Source: Heligmosomoides polygyrus polygyrus (Eukaryota; Nematoda; Chromadorea; Rhabditida; Heligmosomidae). Taken from it: 64,000 nucleotides of DNA. The DNA lies in assembly GCA_947396885.1 (NCBI GenBank), contig OX377202.1:58678034-58742033 (forward strand), read 5' to 3'. Positions 34,393 to 44,900 of the stretch are shown here, piece after piece. Each line of letters starts with the position of its first letter. Position 1 is the stretch's first letter. The notes under the pieces were generated by a model, which saw nothing but the letters and a program-made list of their open reading frames with translations, was not told where the DNA came from and did no database searches. The position numbers were made by a program, and so were the translations under genes.

Positions 34393-34666
34393 TGTCGGGT
34401 TGCACCCAATCCATACCCCTCGACGGCGACGCCCTGATACTGACAGAGGCGCCCTGCTACGGGAGTCACGTCTACGTTGTTCCGGCTCTGAGGTCGTCTG
34501 CCGCCAGCTGCCTGAAAGGGAGCCGTCTGCCTTTTCACCCTACCCCTTCTCTACTATCCGTATGTTGTATGTATTCTTATAATAAAGATATATACTGAGC
34601 CTATACTGGACAGAGAAACATCTATCCCGGATTCATTATGTAAGGACTGATTACCTTTAACCTGAT
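34393..34666 (+). repeat. 5' LTR of gypsy B
   Basis: About 274 bp, TGTCGGGTTGCACCC to CTTTAACCTGAT. It contains a polyadenylation-type AATAAA near 34580. It matches 48063-48087 joined to 51184-51430 through CCCTCGA(C/T)GGCGACGCCCT, GCCCTGCTACGGGAGT, CCGCCAGCTGCCTGAAAGGG and ATGTATTCTTATAATAAAG. Confidence 0.9.
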
Positions 34667-34667
34667 A

Positions 34668-34683
34668 TGGAGGTCCCGGGGAG
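34668..34683 (+). other. Primer-binding site of gypsy B
   Basis: TGGAGGTCCCGGGGAG follows the LTR after one base (A). The same 16-mer follows the 5' LTR of gypsy A at 53171. It begins with the TGG expected for a tRNA CCA primer; the cognate tRNA was not identified. Confidence 0.8.
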
Positions 34684-34966
34684 GTTCTTATTTTCTAGGT
34701 TTATGTGAAAATAAAACTTTTCTTAATTCTTTAGGGGAGATTAGTGAGGAGAACATTTTTTTAATAACTGATTTATAACTAATTACTACCCACCCCTGCT
34801 GACACGTCATACAACCGGATGGGTGAGTAGTTTAGCGTAGTCCGCCGACTCTTTCTATTGCGTGCGCACGCATGGAAATATTGTGCATACATATCACATA
34901 TATTAAATATATTTATTCATTGAACCTTTCACATATTAGCAATATTATTATTCCTGGCGACGAGAT
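34684..34966 (+). other. Leader of gypsy B, left of the RTE
   Basis: AT-rich untranslated DNA. It ends in CCTGGCGACGAGATCCC, a segment also present (inverted) at 57815-57840 in gypsy A, which supports a common leader. Confidence 0.7.
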
Positions 34967-34997
34967 CCCTCATTTCACAGTTTCTTCTTCTTATTCT

Positions 34998-36740
34998 TCA
35001 GCGTTTGTCCCGCTTAGCAGCGGGGTCCGCTCTTCTGGTATGATGACGCCACTTCGCACGATCAAACGCTTGATCGGGGTGGATACCAGCTTCCTTTAAG
35101 TCCACGTGCAACGTATCAAGCCAGCGTTGCCTAGGTCGTCCTTTAGGCCGTTTTCCGGGCACATCTATGTTGAGGCCAATCTTCCGAACGGTGTCGCCGT
35201 CCGCACGAAGAACATGGCCATACCACCGTAGGCGAGCTTCACGTAGCTTGTCAGCAATTGGAGCGACGCCAAACCTTTGACGTACGGAGACATTGCGAAC
35301 ATGTTCCAAACGCGTGACACCAGCCGTCCAGCGCAGCATTTTCGTCTCCATCACGCTGAGGCGGCTCTCAACTTCCTTCGTTGCAGGCCAGCACTCAGCA
35401 CCGTACATCGCTACTGGTCGGACGACGGTTCTGTAGATCTTTGATTTTAAGCGCTCCGGTATCTTTCTGTCGCACAGAACGCCTGTCATTGAGCGCCATT
35501 TGGACCACGCTGCGCTCACGCGTGAGTTCACCTCGCACGTCAGACTACCATCAGACGCAATTGCAGATCCAAGGTACTTGAAATGTGTCGCTCGTACGAG
35601 CGCAGTGCCATTGATCTCAATGGACCCAGTCTCGTTTACGTCTGTCGTCAAGTACTCAGATTTTTGGACGTTTAGCTTGAGCCCGAACGCCGCCAAGCGG
35701 TCACACCAAGCTTGCACTTGTCGCTCAAGTTCGGCCTTGTCTTCACTCGCAAGCATTACGTCATCTGCATAGAGCAGCGTCCAAGGAGCAGGCTTCTGAA
35801 GGTCTCGCGAAATGGCATCCATTACGACAATGAAAAGAAGTGGGGAAAGCGCGGAACCTTGGTGAACACCGACGGAGATTGGAAACTCCGTGGATGTGCC
35901 GGCCGGCGCTCGCACTTGACTCTTAGGACAAGAGTAAAGAATGCGCACCCACTCGATCAGTTCTTCAGGGACACCGTGCTGTCGTAAGGCATACCATGTG
36001 ACCTCACGCGGTACACGGTCAAATGCTTTCTCCAGGTCGAGGAAAGCAAGATGCAGCGGTTTTTGTTTCTCGCGATGTCTTTCCACAAGAAGACGAACAG
36101 CATGAATGGCGTCGATGGTGCCACAGCCGGCTACGAAGCCACACTGGTTGGTGGAAAGCCGGACGATCTCGCGAATACGTCCATCCACAATTCGCTCAAA
36201 TATTTTCATACTGTGCGAGAGCAATCGGATTGGACGGTAACTTGTGCAGTCCGCGGGACTGCCCTTCTTCTTCCAGATCGGGATCGTCGTGCTCTGCTGC
36301 CAACTACCAGGAACCTTCTTCTCCGCAACAACCTGGTTGAAAAACTTCGTTAGCCACTCAGCAGGATTCCAGCACCTCGAGTTCCACAGTTCGGCCGCTA
36401 TGTCGTCAGGGCCCGTTGCTTTGCCTGGCTTCATCTTCTTCAAAGCCGCTTCCGTCTCCTCCACAGTGATTTTCTGCACAGGACCGTGCGTAGGAGGGAC
36501 GCAAGGGATAGGCGGATGGGCAAACTCTACTGTTGAAATTCTCTCGAAGTAGTCATGCCATCGTTCCATAGCGCTTTTGCGGTTCATCAGCAGATGGCCA
36601 TTCTCATCGTTGAAAGAACTTTTCGATGTCCTCGCTCTGGCGATGGCGTGCTTTGGCAAGCCGATAAAGTTGTCGTTCACCATCGCGCGTCTCGAGTTTC
36701 TCGTTGACATACTCATAATGAGAAGCTTTTGCAACGGCAA
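34998..36740 (-). CDS. RTE reverse transcriptase (C-terminal part of the RTE ORF)
   Basis: A 580-residue open frame that copies element RNA into DNA at the nicked target. Visible motifs: KKMKPGKATGPDDIAAELW (about 101-119), PIWKKKGSPADC (154-165), motif A with LAFLDLEKAFD (Asp about 235), motif B VGVHQGSALSPLLF (290-303), motif C LLYADDVML (YADD about 324-327), then the thumb and a C-terminal KMLRWTAGVTR, RWYGHVLR and RGRPKQRWLD region ending in DKR. The first 35 or so residues before ARTSKSS are out of frame relative to the true protein, because the real upstream part is the ORF at 36604-38016, reached across a 5-base deletion. The catalytic Asp residues are intact. An LTR-type integrase is absent, as expected. 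Confidence 0.93.
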   Translation of the reverse strand: MPLQKLLIMSMSTRNSRRAMVNDNFIGLPKHAIARARTSKSSFNDENGHLLMNRKSAMERWHDYFERISTVEFAHPPIPCVPPTHGPVQKITVEETEAALKKMKPGKATGPDDIAAELWNSRCWNPAEWLTKFFNQVVAEKKVPGSWQQSTTIPIWKKKGSPADCTSYRPIRLLSHSMKIFERIVDGRIREIVRLSTNQCGFVAGCGTIDAIHAVRLLVERHREKQKPLHLAFLDLEKAFDRVPREVTWYALRQHGVPEELIEWVRILYSCPKSQVRAPAGTSTEFPISVGVHQGSALSPLLFIVVMDAISRDLQKPAPWTLLYADDVMLASEDKAELERQVQAWCDRLAAFGLKLNVQKSEYLTTDVNETGSIEINGTALVRATHFKYLGSAIASDGSLTCEVNSRVSAAWSKWRSMTGVLCDRKIPERLKSKIYRTVVRPVAMYGAECWPATKEVESRLSVMETKMLRWTAGVTRLEHVRNVSVRQRFGVAPIADKLREARLRWYGHVLRADGDTVRKIGLNIDVPGKRPKGRPRQRWLDTLHVDLKEAGIHPDQAFDRAKWRHHTRRADPAAKRDKR

Positions 36741-38016
36741 CAGCCTTCTTAGCCGCCCTCTTCGCTTCTTGGTACATACGCCAATTGTCGGCTGTCTTGT
36801 CGCTGAGAAAAGCGTGATATAGTCTCTTCTTCTCTTTGACTTTTTCCTTCACGTCGTCAGTCCACAGCCAAGTCTGCTTCTCAATCTTACGCCGTCCAGG
36901 CTTCGTCATGCCCAGTTCGGAACGTGCAGCTTGTAGTATCGAATCGGTTGCACGTTTCCATGTCTCCTCAACATTGGTAACCTTCGGCAACCGAATACGA
37001 GCAACAACAGCTGCGTCCTTCTCTTTCATCCGCCACCACTTGATCCTTGATGGTCCGCATCGCTCGACCTGCCTCAGCCTCGGAGGGGCGATCTTAAGTG
37101 TGCAGATCAGCGGACGGTGCTGCGTGGCGACAGTCTCGTATGGCACAACCTTCGCATCTGTGACCAGCCTTCGATCGCGATGCTTGATAAGGATAAAGTC
37201 AATCTGTGTCTTGGTATTCCCGCTATAGAAAGACACGAGATGGGAGTCACGCTTTCGAAACATTGTGTTCGCGATGGTGAGATTATGCGAGTCCGCATAC
37301 TCAAGAATTCGCTCACCATCAGCGTTACGTGCTCCATAACCGAAACCGCCATGACAGCTGTAACCATCTTTCGCAGTCCCAACGTGGCCGTTGAGATCAC
37401 CTGCGACAACGACAGCGTCTTCTGGCGGCACCTCTGCTGTCTTCTCATCAAGCAGGGTCCAAAACTCGTCCTTCGCTCGCTTGGAGCAGCCTGTCTGCGG
37501 AGCGTATGCAGAGAAGAAATGATACATACGCTGTTCAGCAGCAACAACGACCTTGATCAAGCGGTCACTGAAACGTTCCACGCTTGCAATCGCATCTCGG
37601 AAACGTTCGGAGACGACCACACCAACACCGCTGGTGGTCCTGGGACTGCCGCACAGAATGGCCTTAAAGTCTCGGCCTATGTCCCTCGACTTGCAACAGG
37701 ACCACCTCGTCTCCTGTACCGCACATAAGTCGATTCGTCTTCGCTCCAGTGCTTCTACCAACTCGCACGAGCGGCCCGTCAACGTACCCACATTCAACGT
37801 AGCAACGCGGGTCCTGCTTACGTTACGGGACTTTCGGACTTGCTCAGTTGCCCCCCGATGCCGTCCTCGCATCAGGGACCCTCGCATACTTCTCACACTC
37901 GCCGGGCTTTGCGAGTGCGCGTCGGCTCCCGCGGACGCCGTAGCATTATCTCGACAAACAGTTAACGCCATCAACCATGTGATGTGACATGGGATCTCCA
38001 TAGGCCGGCCTGTCAC
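36604..38016 (-). CDS. RTE apurinic-like endonuclease (N-terminal part of the RTE ORF)
   Basis: A 470-residue frame; its exonuclease-endonuclease-phosphatase fold nicks target DNA. Motifs: VATLNVGTL (Asn about 75), AVQETRW (Glu about 102), YHFFSAYAPQ (166-174), VVVAGDLNGHVG (Asp 207, Asn 209), TQIDFILI (Asp about 273) and ATQHRPL (His about 300, where SDHRP is usual). A linker of about 160 residues with KQTWLWTDDVK follows. The frame then meets a stop at EDIEKFFQR. Compared with the homologous stretch at 17860-17896, five bases are missing near 36613-36620, which shifts the reading frame into the reverse transcriptase ORF; the two ORFs overlap by 137 bases. Upstream Met choice at 38016 is the longest; the true start is uncertain. 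Confidence 0.92.
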   Translation of the reverse strand: MTGRPMEIPCHITWLMALTVCRDNATASAGADAHSQSPASVRSMRGSLMRGRHRGATEQVRKSRNVSRTRVATLNVGTLTGRSCELVEALERRRIDLCAVQETRWSCCKSRDIGRDFKAILCGSPRTTSGVGVVVSERFRDAIASVERFSDRLIKVVVAAEQRMYHFFSAYAPQTGCSKRAKDEFWTLLDEKTAEVPPEDAVVVAGDLNGHVGTAKDGYSCHGGFGYGARNADGERILEYADSHNLTIANTMFRKRDSHLVSFYSGNTKTQIDFILIKHRDRRLVTDAKVVPYETVATQHRPLICTLKIAPPRLRQVERCGPSRIKWWRMKEKDAAVVARIRLPKVTNVEETWKRATDSILQAARSELGMTKPGRRKIEKQTWLWTDDVKEKVKEKKRLYHAFLSDKTADNWRMYQEAKRAAKKAVAVAKASHYEYVNEKLETRDGERQLYRLAKARHRQSEDIEKFFQR

Positions 38017-38239
38017 AAGGGCCTGTCGCCTGCAATCGAGTGTCCGTGCTTAGCTTAGCTCGCATAGCGAACAGTTTCCAGTGGCACCACGTGGAGGAAC
38101 GGACATCGCCACCCTCATTTCACAGTTTCAATAATAATAATCATAATAATCATAATAACATTAAAAATACATAGATATTCATATATATGCATATCGTGAG
38201 GATTTCGGATGCAACAATGTAGCATTCATAATTCCATGA

Positions 38240-38610
38240 ATGCTGTCGTGAAATGCAAACGCCGTGAAACGCCGCAAAACGTAAAAGCCGCGATAAAATC
38301 ATTTTTTAAACAATTTTAGAATTTAATCTGCTAAACGTGAACGCCGTGATAGCGCTAATTTCTTTCAATTTAATTTTTTTACTAAGCGCAAACGCCGTGA
38401 TATGCCGTGATACGCCGTGAAACGCCGTGACAATGTTAAATTCTTTTATTTTCTTTAATTTAATTTTCTTTAAACGTGAACGCCCTGAAACGCCGTAAAA
38501 CGCCGTGATAACGTTAATTTCTTTTATTTGAATTTTTCTGAGCGCAAACGCTGTGAAACGCCGTGAAACGTAGCGTAAGTCACCGCGAAACCGTGAACAC
38601 TGTGATAACT
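38240..38610. repeat. Iteron-like array of (A)ACGCCGTGA
   Basis: A 10-base motif, AACGCCGTGA or close variants (ACGCCGTGAT, ACGCCGCAAA, ACGCCCTGAA), occurs some twenty times, in clusters separated by AT-rich spacers of about 40 bases (TTAATTTCTTT-type). It is a composite minisatellite with no coding frame. Confidence 0.8.
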
Positions 38611-38659
38611 TTACATTATTTCTAACTTCTTTAATTTTTTCATGCAACTCTAAGCTAGG

Positions 38660-38950
38660 GCGCGTGTATCGCAGTCGGAGGAGGTGCGACTGTCGCGTGC
38701 ACCCGATACCAGTTCCTGGTTCGGATCTCCCGCCCAGGCCAACCAAGCCTTCCATCCCTCCGGGGTCGGTGAATTGGTACCAGACTTGTCTGGGAAGGAT
38801 AAAGCGCTGACTTGTTCATCGGCTGGCCACCGCAAGTCATTGTATGGCCAAATACGCATTCATGTCGCCTCCACGACATCCCGTAGAAGAAGAATGCGCT
38901 GGCGCATCCCAGAAGGGATTGAGTAACGCCGTTCTTTATCCTTTTATCCT
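38660..38950 (-). repeat. Dispersed repeat R1, copy 3
   Basis: Inverted relative to 3745-4026 and in the same orientation as 13783-13858. Landmarks on the plus strand are GGCCAACCAAGCCTTCCATC, CCGGGGTCGGTGAATTGG and TCCACGACATCCCGTAGAAG. Confidence 0.7.
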
Positions 38951-39904
38951 GTAACTCTAAGCTAACAGTTACGCTCACAGGCTTTTTGGAATACCCATTA
39001 AATTAGTTTTTATTTTTTGTAAAATGGGACTCTATCGCCGTATAGTCGACCTCAAAATTTAAAAAATGCCAGGTCAAGGCAAACAAAAAATATAAGTGCT
39101 TTTACTTTTAGATAGCATAAGCACCCCAGGGCATATTCATGTTATCGCGTAAGGGTAAGGGTCTGAACTTGTGAAAGCCATAGCTAATTGCGTCGTCCCA
39201 TGCCAAAACGCAGCAAAGTTCACGGCCATGCCTGCCGACTCGCCTCGTTGACCCGCCGCCATCACGACTTCCTTCGCCGCACCCGCGATGTAGCATCCCG
39301 TGGGCTGCGCTGCTACAGATAACGACGCCCTAGTTGGACCACAATCGGCTGGCACACCTAACTGGCACACAGTAGATCTGACCCGCGCTGACAAAATGTC
39401 GTAAAAGAGGACCCGATTCGCTGACGACTCGGGTCACACAGTACCGCGCTAGCCACCCACTGCGTAAACGTGACCAGCACAAGAAGCCGGATTAACACAC
39501 ATACAAGAAAGACACCGCAGAGATAACAGAACACTGCGGTAGCAACCTCTATTCACATGCGACGAGGGGACGGCTAGGAAATGCCCCATTGTCCTAAACA
39601 GATACGGACCAAAAAACTCAAGTAATATGCATCTGAGGATAAACAATGATGCCACTCTACAAGCACTTACGATTCACGAGGTGTTCATAACTGATCCTCG
39701 TGAAGGCATAGACAAATAAAGTTCAAGTAGACTGCGATGAAAATTTTCGATTATTTCCTGAGCCTACATTTTCTCCATCAGCAAACATCCTTAATTAAAT
39801 AAATAATTACATTTCAAACCAAGTCTAGCTAGCAAGTAAGCATGTGACATCCTAATTACGAGTGAAGGACGTAGTATTTATCAAACTCGCATTAAAAAGA
39901 TTTT

Positions 39905-39975
39905 GCCTAGATGCGGATTCGAACCCGTAGCCCCTCACGCACCACGGCGCATTACCCCACTGCGCCACCAGAATA
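39905..39975 (-). repeat. tRNA-like SINE head or tRNA pseudogene
   Basis: The minus strand reads GGTGGCGCAGTGGGGTAATG (A-box consensus TRGYNNAGTNGG) and, about 35 bases on, GGGTTCGAATCC (perfect B box). T-stem and acceptor pairing are poor, so it is unlikely to be a functional tRNA. A single A-box-like copy (GGTGGTGCAGTGGAATG) also lies at 40296 on the plus strand. Confidence 0.65.
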
Positions 39976-40311
39976 AAGTTCGGTAATAGAAAAAATCTCA
40001 CTATCGCGCCTTTTTTCGCTTTACAAAAAGTTTCTTTGCTTATTTCTGCGACTAAAACGTTTTTGCGCTTCAAAAAAAAATTAAATTAGCTTTGTTTAGA
40101 ATAATCATTTTTAGATAGTTAAAATCTTTTCTTTCCACACTAATTGTAGTTATCATTTCGATTTCTGTTTTCGAGGTCAAATCTAAGCTAAATGAATTTT
40201 CTATCCTCACCTTAAAAGCAATCCGATTAACCACTGAAGACAGCAGATAAATTCATTTTCTCAAGCAATTTATGCCGTAAGGCGTTAAAGACGCTTAGGT
40301 GGTGCAGTGGA

Positions 40312-41535
40312 ATGATCCTCGCTTATCAAGAAAAAGCCGAAGGTTATCCACTAATTCCACATTCCACCGAAAATCCACTAATTGGATCTCATCTAGGAAT
40401 CCAAAAAACTTACGCAACGGTAAAAGCTAAATACTATTGGCCAACTTTGTACATAGATGTCGTAACTTATGTGAGTACTTGTCCACCATGTCAAGAGGTC
40501 AAAACACCTTCCGGAAACATTATCCGAGAAGAACTGGGAATCTTTCCAGTTCCTCAATTACCTTTGAACGGATACATACAGACATTATCCGACCTTTGCC
40601 ACAATGTATAGATGGAAATAGGTTCACTTCCATCTCGGTATGCGCTTTCAGCAAGTTTGTAGTCAGTACTCCTCTCGTCAACCAAACGACAGGACTGGTT
40701 GTTAAAGCGATGATAAACGATGTTATATCCAAACACGGTATTCCCAATGAATTATTATCAGACCGATGTTCAAATTATACAAGCGAAATTTTTTCTAAGA
40801 TCCACAGCAACCTTGGTATATTGAACAAATTTACAACGAGTTATAATCAAAAGGCAAATGGTCAAGTAGAGCGTAGCGTAAGGTTCTTTAACCGCATATT
40901 GCTCCGATGCCAGAGACCTTTGGTCTGATTTCCTTCAACCAATTGTGTTCGCTAATAACTGCAGTAAAAACTCTACTACAGGAAACAGCCCGTTCTTCAT
41001 CATACATGAAGAAGCCCGATCACATGGATTGACAGTTCACCACTTACCAACAACACTCATTTTTGGAACAGACACATTTACAGACCAATTCTCTGCCGGT
41101 TTGGAGCAACGAATAATTGCAGTGGGTCAAGAAATCACCACAAAGACGGAGCAGTACAAGTGCGGATATGACAATCTGTATAAGGTATTTCCTACGGAAC
41201 TTTCCGCTGGTGATTTAGTACTTCTGCATGCCGAAACCATGCGTCCAAAACTTACAAACCAGTGGAAAGGTCCATTCATGGTCGAAGTAGTCGATCGACC
41301 AAATGCAACGATTCATGAACTTGTTAATCCCCAAAAGCGACAAACAGTCCATATGAACCGTTTGAGGCTATACTCTCCACGTTCCGAGGTTGCCAATACT
41401 TCTGCTCCGGCAAAAGCATCCATTTTGGAGAACTTTAAAGAAGTATCGGACACCACGAAACAACCTTTGCGGCGATCACTACTGTTGCAAAATAAACGTA
41501 CTTTAGCTCGACCACGTATGGACTATGCACAGTGA
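40312..41535 (+). pseudogene. Ty3/gypsy integrase, two frameshifts
   Basis: Integrase inserts the reverse-transcribed copy into the host genome. The first frame (40312-40611) carries the HHCC zinc-binding region: HSTENPLIGSHLGIQKTY, YYWPTLYIDV, CPPCQEVK. After a frameshift near 40572 the catalytic core follows: RIHTDIIRPLP (Asp), KHGIPNELLSDRCSN (Asp) and KANGQVERSVRFF (Glu), the DDE triad. A second frameshift near 40925 leads to NSTTGNSPFFIIHEEARSH, then FPTELSAGDLVLLHAETMRP and QWKGPFMVEVVDRPN, the C-terminal GPY/F-type module. It stops at 41535. Upstream reverse transcriptase and RNase H are missing. A shorter, more decayed relative lies at 59165-59640. Confidence 0.92.
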
Positions 41536-41957
41536 CAGGTGTTAGATCATTGTTGTGCAAGTTTAATTTTAACTGATTTGCGCTACATCGCGCAAACTAT
41601 GCACCAAGTTTTTTGAATGGGCACTTCAAAGAACTTCAAAATTGCGATAATTATCAAAATTAAATTACACTTCTCCCCTTTCAAAATTCGCCTCTGTATC
41701 AACCGAAAAAACGAGTTTTATAAACTCAGGCTGATACCTGACAAATCGCTGCATACGCTTATAACATACCAATGTGTATACTGTAATTCTTGTAAAACGC
41801 TCATCCTTTGGTATGTTGAAAAATGCCACTGAGATATTGTAGTAATAGAAACTATCTTGATCTTTCTTTTCCCAATTCTGTAACTATAACACCTTATTTT
41901 TTCGAATATACGTCTCAACGTCCAACATTTTGTACCAGTCCTGTTCCTTGTTTTGTA
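41536..41957 (+). other. Gypsy B 3' untranslated region, left part
   Basis: AT-rich sequence downstream of integrase, ending at the TA where the large foldback inserted. It contains ORFs of at most 111 codons without motifs. Confidence 0.6.
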
Positions 41958-44900
41958 CAATACCGCCCGCGTCGGTCAAAAAGACGGTTTGCGACGGGAA
42001 AATCCGTCGCAAACCGTCGCATGCTCATAACTCCTTCAATTTTAAGTGGTTTCAGAAACAGTTGGTACCATTCGATTTGTCTCCTCAAAATCTACAAAAC
42101 CATATATAAAACTTTACCAGGCCTCCCCATTTTCGCTGTGGGTGGCCTAAAAAAATAACTGCTTTTGCGATTGGAGCACTTTATTTCCCAGGACGTGCAT
42201 GTGACGCAGTGTTTTCGGAGTATCTCAAGCATGACGTGCTTTGTCAGTGCTCTGTCATGCCTGGAATGTTCCGAGGGTGCGCTGTGCATAATGCATGTAG
42301 GATCGAACCTATCAATCGAGTATGAGAAAGCATGTTCACTCCGCTTCTATCTTCCCTTACTGGAAAATGTAAAGCCTTCAAGAATATTTCGAAACGTTTA
42401 GAGAAATTTATTAGAAATTTCTAGACGCCCCACGCCTCGGGAATTGCTTCAATCTATCCCGGCGAGATTTATGAGTGCACCGTGTGCAGTGCGTATAGAA
42501 ATGAACCTATCAATCGAGTGGGTTCGACAACTGGTAGAGTGAGCGTTTGGAGGATTCTGTCATAAATTTCCCTACTAAGGAATTGCTCTAAGGCTGTCCA
42601 GCTAGCCTTTAGAGTGCGCCGTGAACAATGCATATAGAATCGAATCTTTCAATCAACGGAGGGGAACCGCTTGCAAATTGCACGCGCGGGCGTGTTCGGA
42701 ACGCAATAACTCTTCCGAGTTAAAATCGTTTCGGCTGCAACTCATGGGTCTTGTAGGCAGTAAAACGTTGTGGTAGCAAACTAAAGTACAACGGTGTAGC
42801 TTAGGTAGAGGCAGCGTTACAGGGGTGCGAAAATGCAGGTGAGGCTTGTGTGACGCATTTTTTCAGACTTCGGTGGACCACTGCAGGAAGATCCGGCGAG
42901 CAAACGGCATTGAAATTCGCAGACAAACAGAAAACTTAAGGTGCTTCACTATGACGTGCTCAGAACTCCTCAGCTCCCTAAACTGTCTTGGCCTGGCAGC
43001 TGCCAGTTTAAAGCGGCGGAAGAAAGCGGTTAGAGTTTCTTGCGCTCTTACTCGTCCAGATGTGAGTGTTCGACAGGAACAATGGAACCGTTCTGTTCAG
43101 CATGAAAAGCGTTATCGAACGGTGCCAATTTCGACCGATTCTGGAAACATCGATTTTTTGACAGTTTCGCATTGAGGGCGAGGCCGCTCGAGGCCGCGGC
43201 AGAAGAACGATGACGTCATTGAAAACCGATGTTTTCGAAATGTGTCATGCTTGGTACCGTTCGATAGAGCTTTTCATGCTAAATTGAACGATGTTATTGA
43301 GAGTAGAGAAAACTGTATTCTGAGAGAGTAAGAGCGAGGACAACATCGACCGTTGTTGTGCTAAATTGCACACGCGGGCGTGTTCTGAGCATAATAACTC
43401 TGTAATGTGTAAACCTTTCCGGTTGCAGCTTGTGTGTGTTGTAGGCAGCAAAATGTTCTAGAAGAGCGCTAAAACACAGCGATGCAGCTTATGATTGGAC
43501 AAATTTGCAGCAGTGCGAAAATGCAGGTTAGCCTTGTGTGTCACGATTTTTTCTAATTTCAGTCGACCCCTGCGGGAAGACGCAGAGAGCTAATGGCCTA
43601 CAAATGCACAGGCAAGCAGAATGCTTAAGGTTCTTTACGATGACATGCTCAAAACTCCTTAGCTTATTAAACTGCCTTAGCACCCGCTGCCATTTTAGGG
43701 CGGCGAAATTTTAGTGTTGAAGTTTCCTGCGCCATTATTTGCCCAGGTTTGAGTGTTCGACACTAGCAGTTTCACCTTTCTGTTCAGCATGGAAAGCGCT
43801 ATCAAATGGTACCAATTTCGACCTATTTTGGAAACATCGATTTTTTGTCAATTTTTCCCATCGAGGGCGGGAGCTCTCTAGGCCGAGAGTGCGCGGACGA
43901 TGACGTCATCGAAAATCGATATTTTTGAAATTGGCCAAATTTTCTCGTCCAAAATCATCTAGAGGTTATTGGGGCGCTGATTTTGAATCCGACGTCCGTT
44001 TTTGAAAATTTCGCGGATTTCGGTAGGTTTTGGATAATCTTAAGGAAAATTGGAGGTGGTCGGGTCAGGATCACCGATTTCGCTCAAACTTCCTATAGGG
44101 GCGGGGACTTATTCGGCGTGCCGAACACGATGCCGAAGTTCATTCGGACGATTACGGCAGGATACCGCCCATACCGATAACTGAGGGTGATCGGTAGTCC
44201 TGACACGATCACCCTCAAATGGGAAGTAACCTATTGAAATCGTCGGAATTTTCAAAAACGGACGTCGGATGGTAATTCTTAATCAGCTCCCCAAATAACC
44301 GCCTAGATGGTTTTGGACGAAGTTTGCACGAGGAAATTTGGCCAATTTTGAAAATATCGGCTATCGATGACGTCATCGTCCGCGCCGGCTTGGCCAGTGG
44401 CGCCCACGTCCTCGATGGGAAATTGTCAAAAATCGATTTCTTTGAAATTGGTCAAGAGTAACACCATTCGATAGAGCTTTTCATGGTGAACAAAATGGTG
44501 TTATTGGTAGCGTCGGAAACCCAAATGTGGGCGAGTAAGAGGGCAGCAAACTTCAATCGCAAAGTCCGCTGCCCTAAAATGGTAAAAGGGGCTTAGGCAG
44601 TTTAGGCAGCTGGGGAGTTGCGAGCATATCGTCTTAAAGCACCTTAGGTGTTCTGCTCGCCTACGCATTTGCATGCCCTTGACTCGCCGCGTCTTCGCGC
44701 AGTGGTCGACCGAAATCGGAAAAAATTGGGTCGCACAAGCCTCAGCTGCATTTTCGGAGCGCTGTAACTTTGCCCAATCATGAGCTACACTCTTCTGCTT
44801 TGAAACTCGGCAAGAACCTTGTACTTCCTACAAAGTCTTCGAGTTGCAACCGAAACGACTTGATCTTGATCGAGCTATTGCGCTACGAACTCGCCCGCGC

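Larger units (their letters stand above)
34985..38111 (-). mobile_element. Nearly intact RTE-type retrotransposon
   Basis: A 3127-bp full-length copy on the minus strand, flanked by a perfect 18-bp target duplication (CCCTCATTTCACAGTTTC at 34967-34984 and 38112-38129). The 5' end matches two other copies, and the 3' end carries a short (GAA)n-type tail. It encodes endonuclease and reverse transcriptase with one visible frameshift near 36613-36620. A perfect duplication and long open frames mark it as the youngest dated insertion here. It lies in the leader of gypsy B. Confidence 0.95.
38130..40300 (+). other. Gypsy B internal stretch without recognisable gag or pol
   Basis: Apart from the repeats listed separately, I see no gag, protease, reverse transcriptase or RNase H motif in either orientation. 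Either these genes were deleted or foreign DNA replaced them. Confidence 0.5.

Noticed and set aside
38240..38610. CRISPR-like array
   Set aside because: Short repeats of 10 bases with irregular AT-rich spacers in a eukaryotic genome; no fixed repeat-spacer pattern.
39905..39975. Functional tRNA gene
   Set aside because: A and B boxes are good, but T-stem and acceptor pairing fail, and it lies in repeat-rich DNA; called a SINE head.
40290..40330. Second tRNA-like head on the plus strand
   Set aside because: Only an A-box-like sequence is present; it runs directly into the integrase remnant without a B box.
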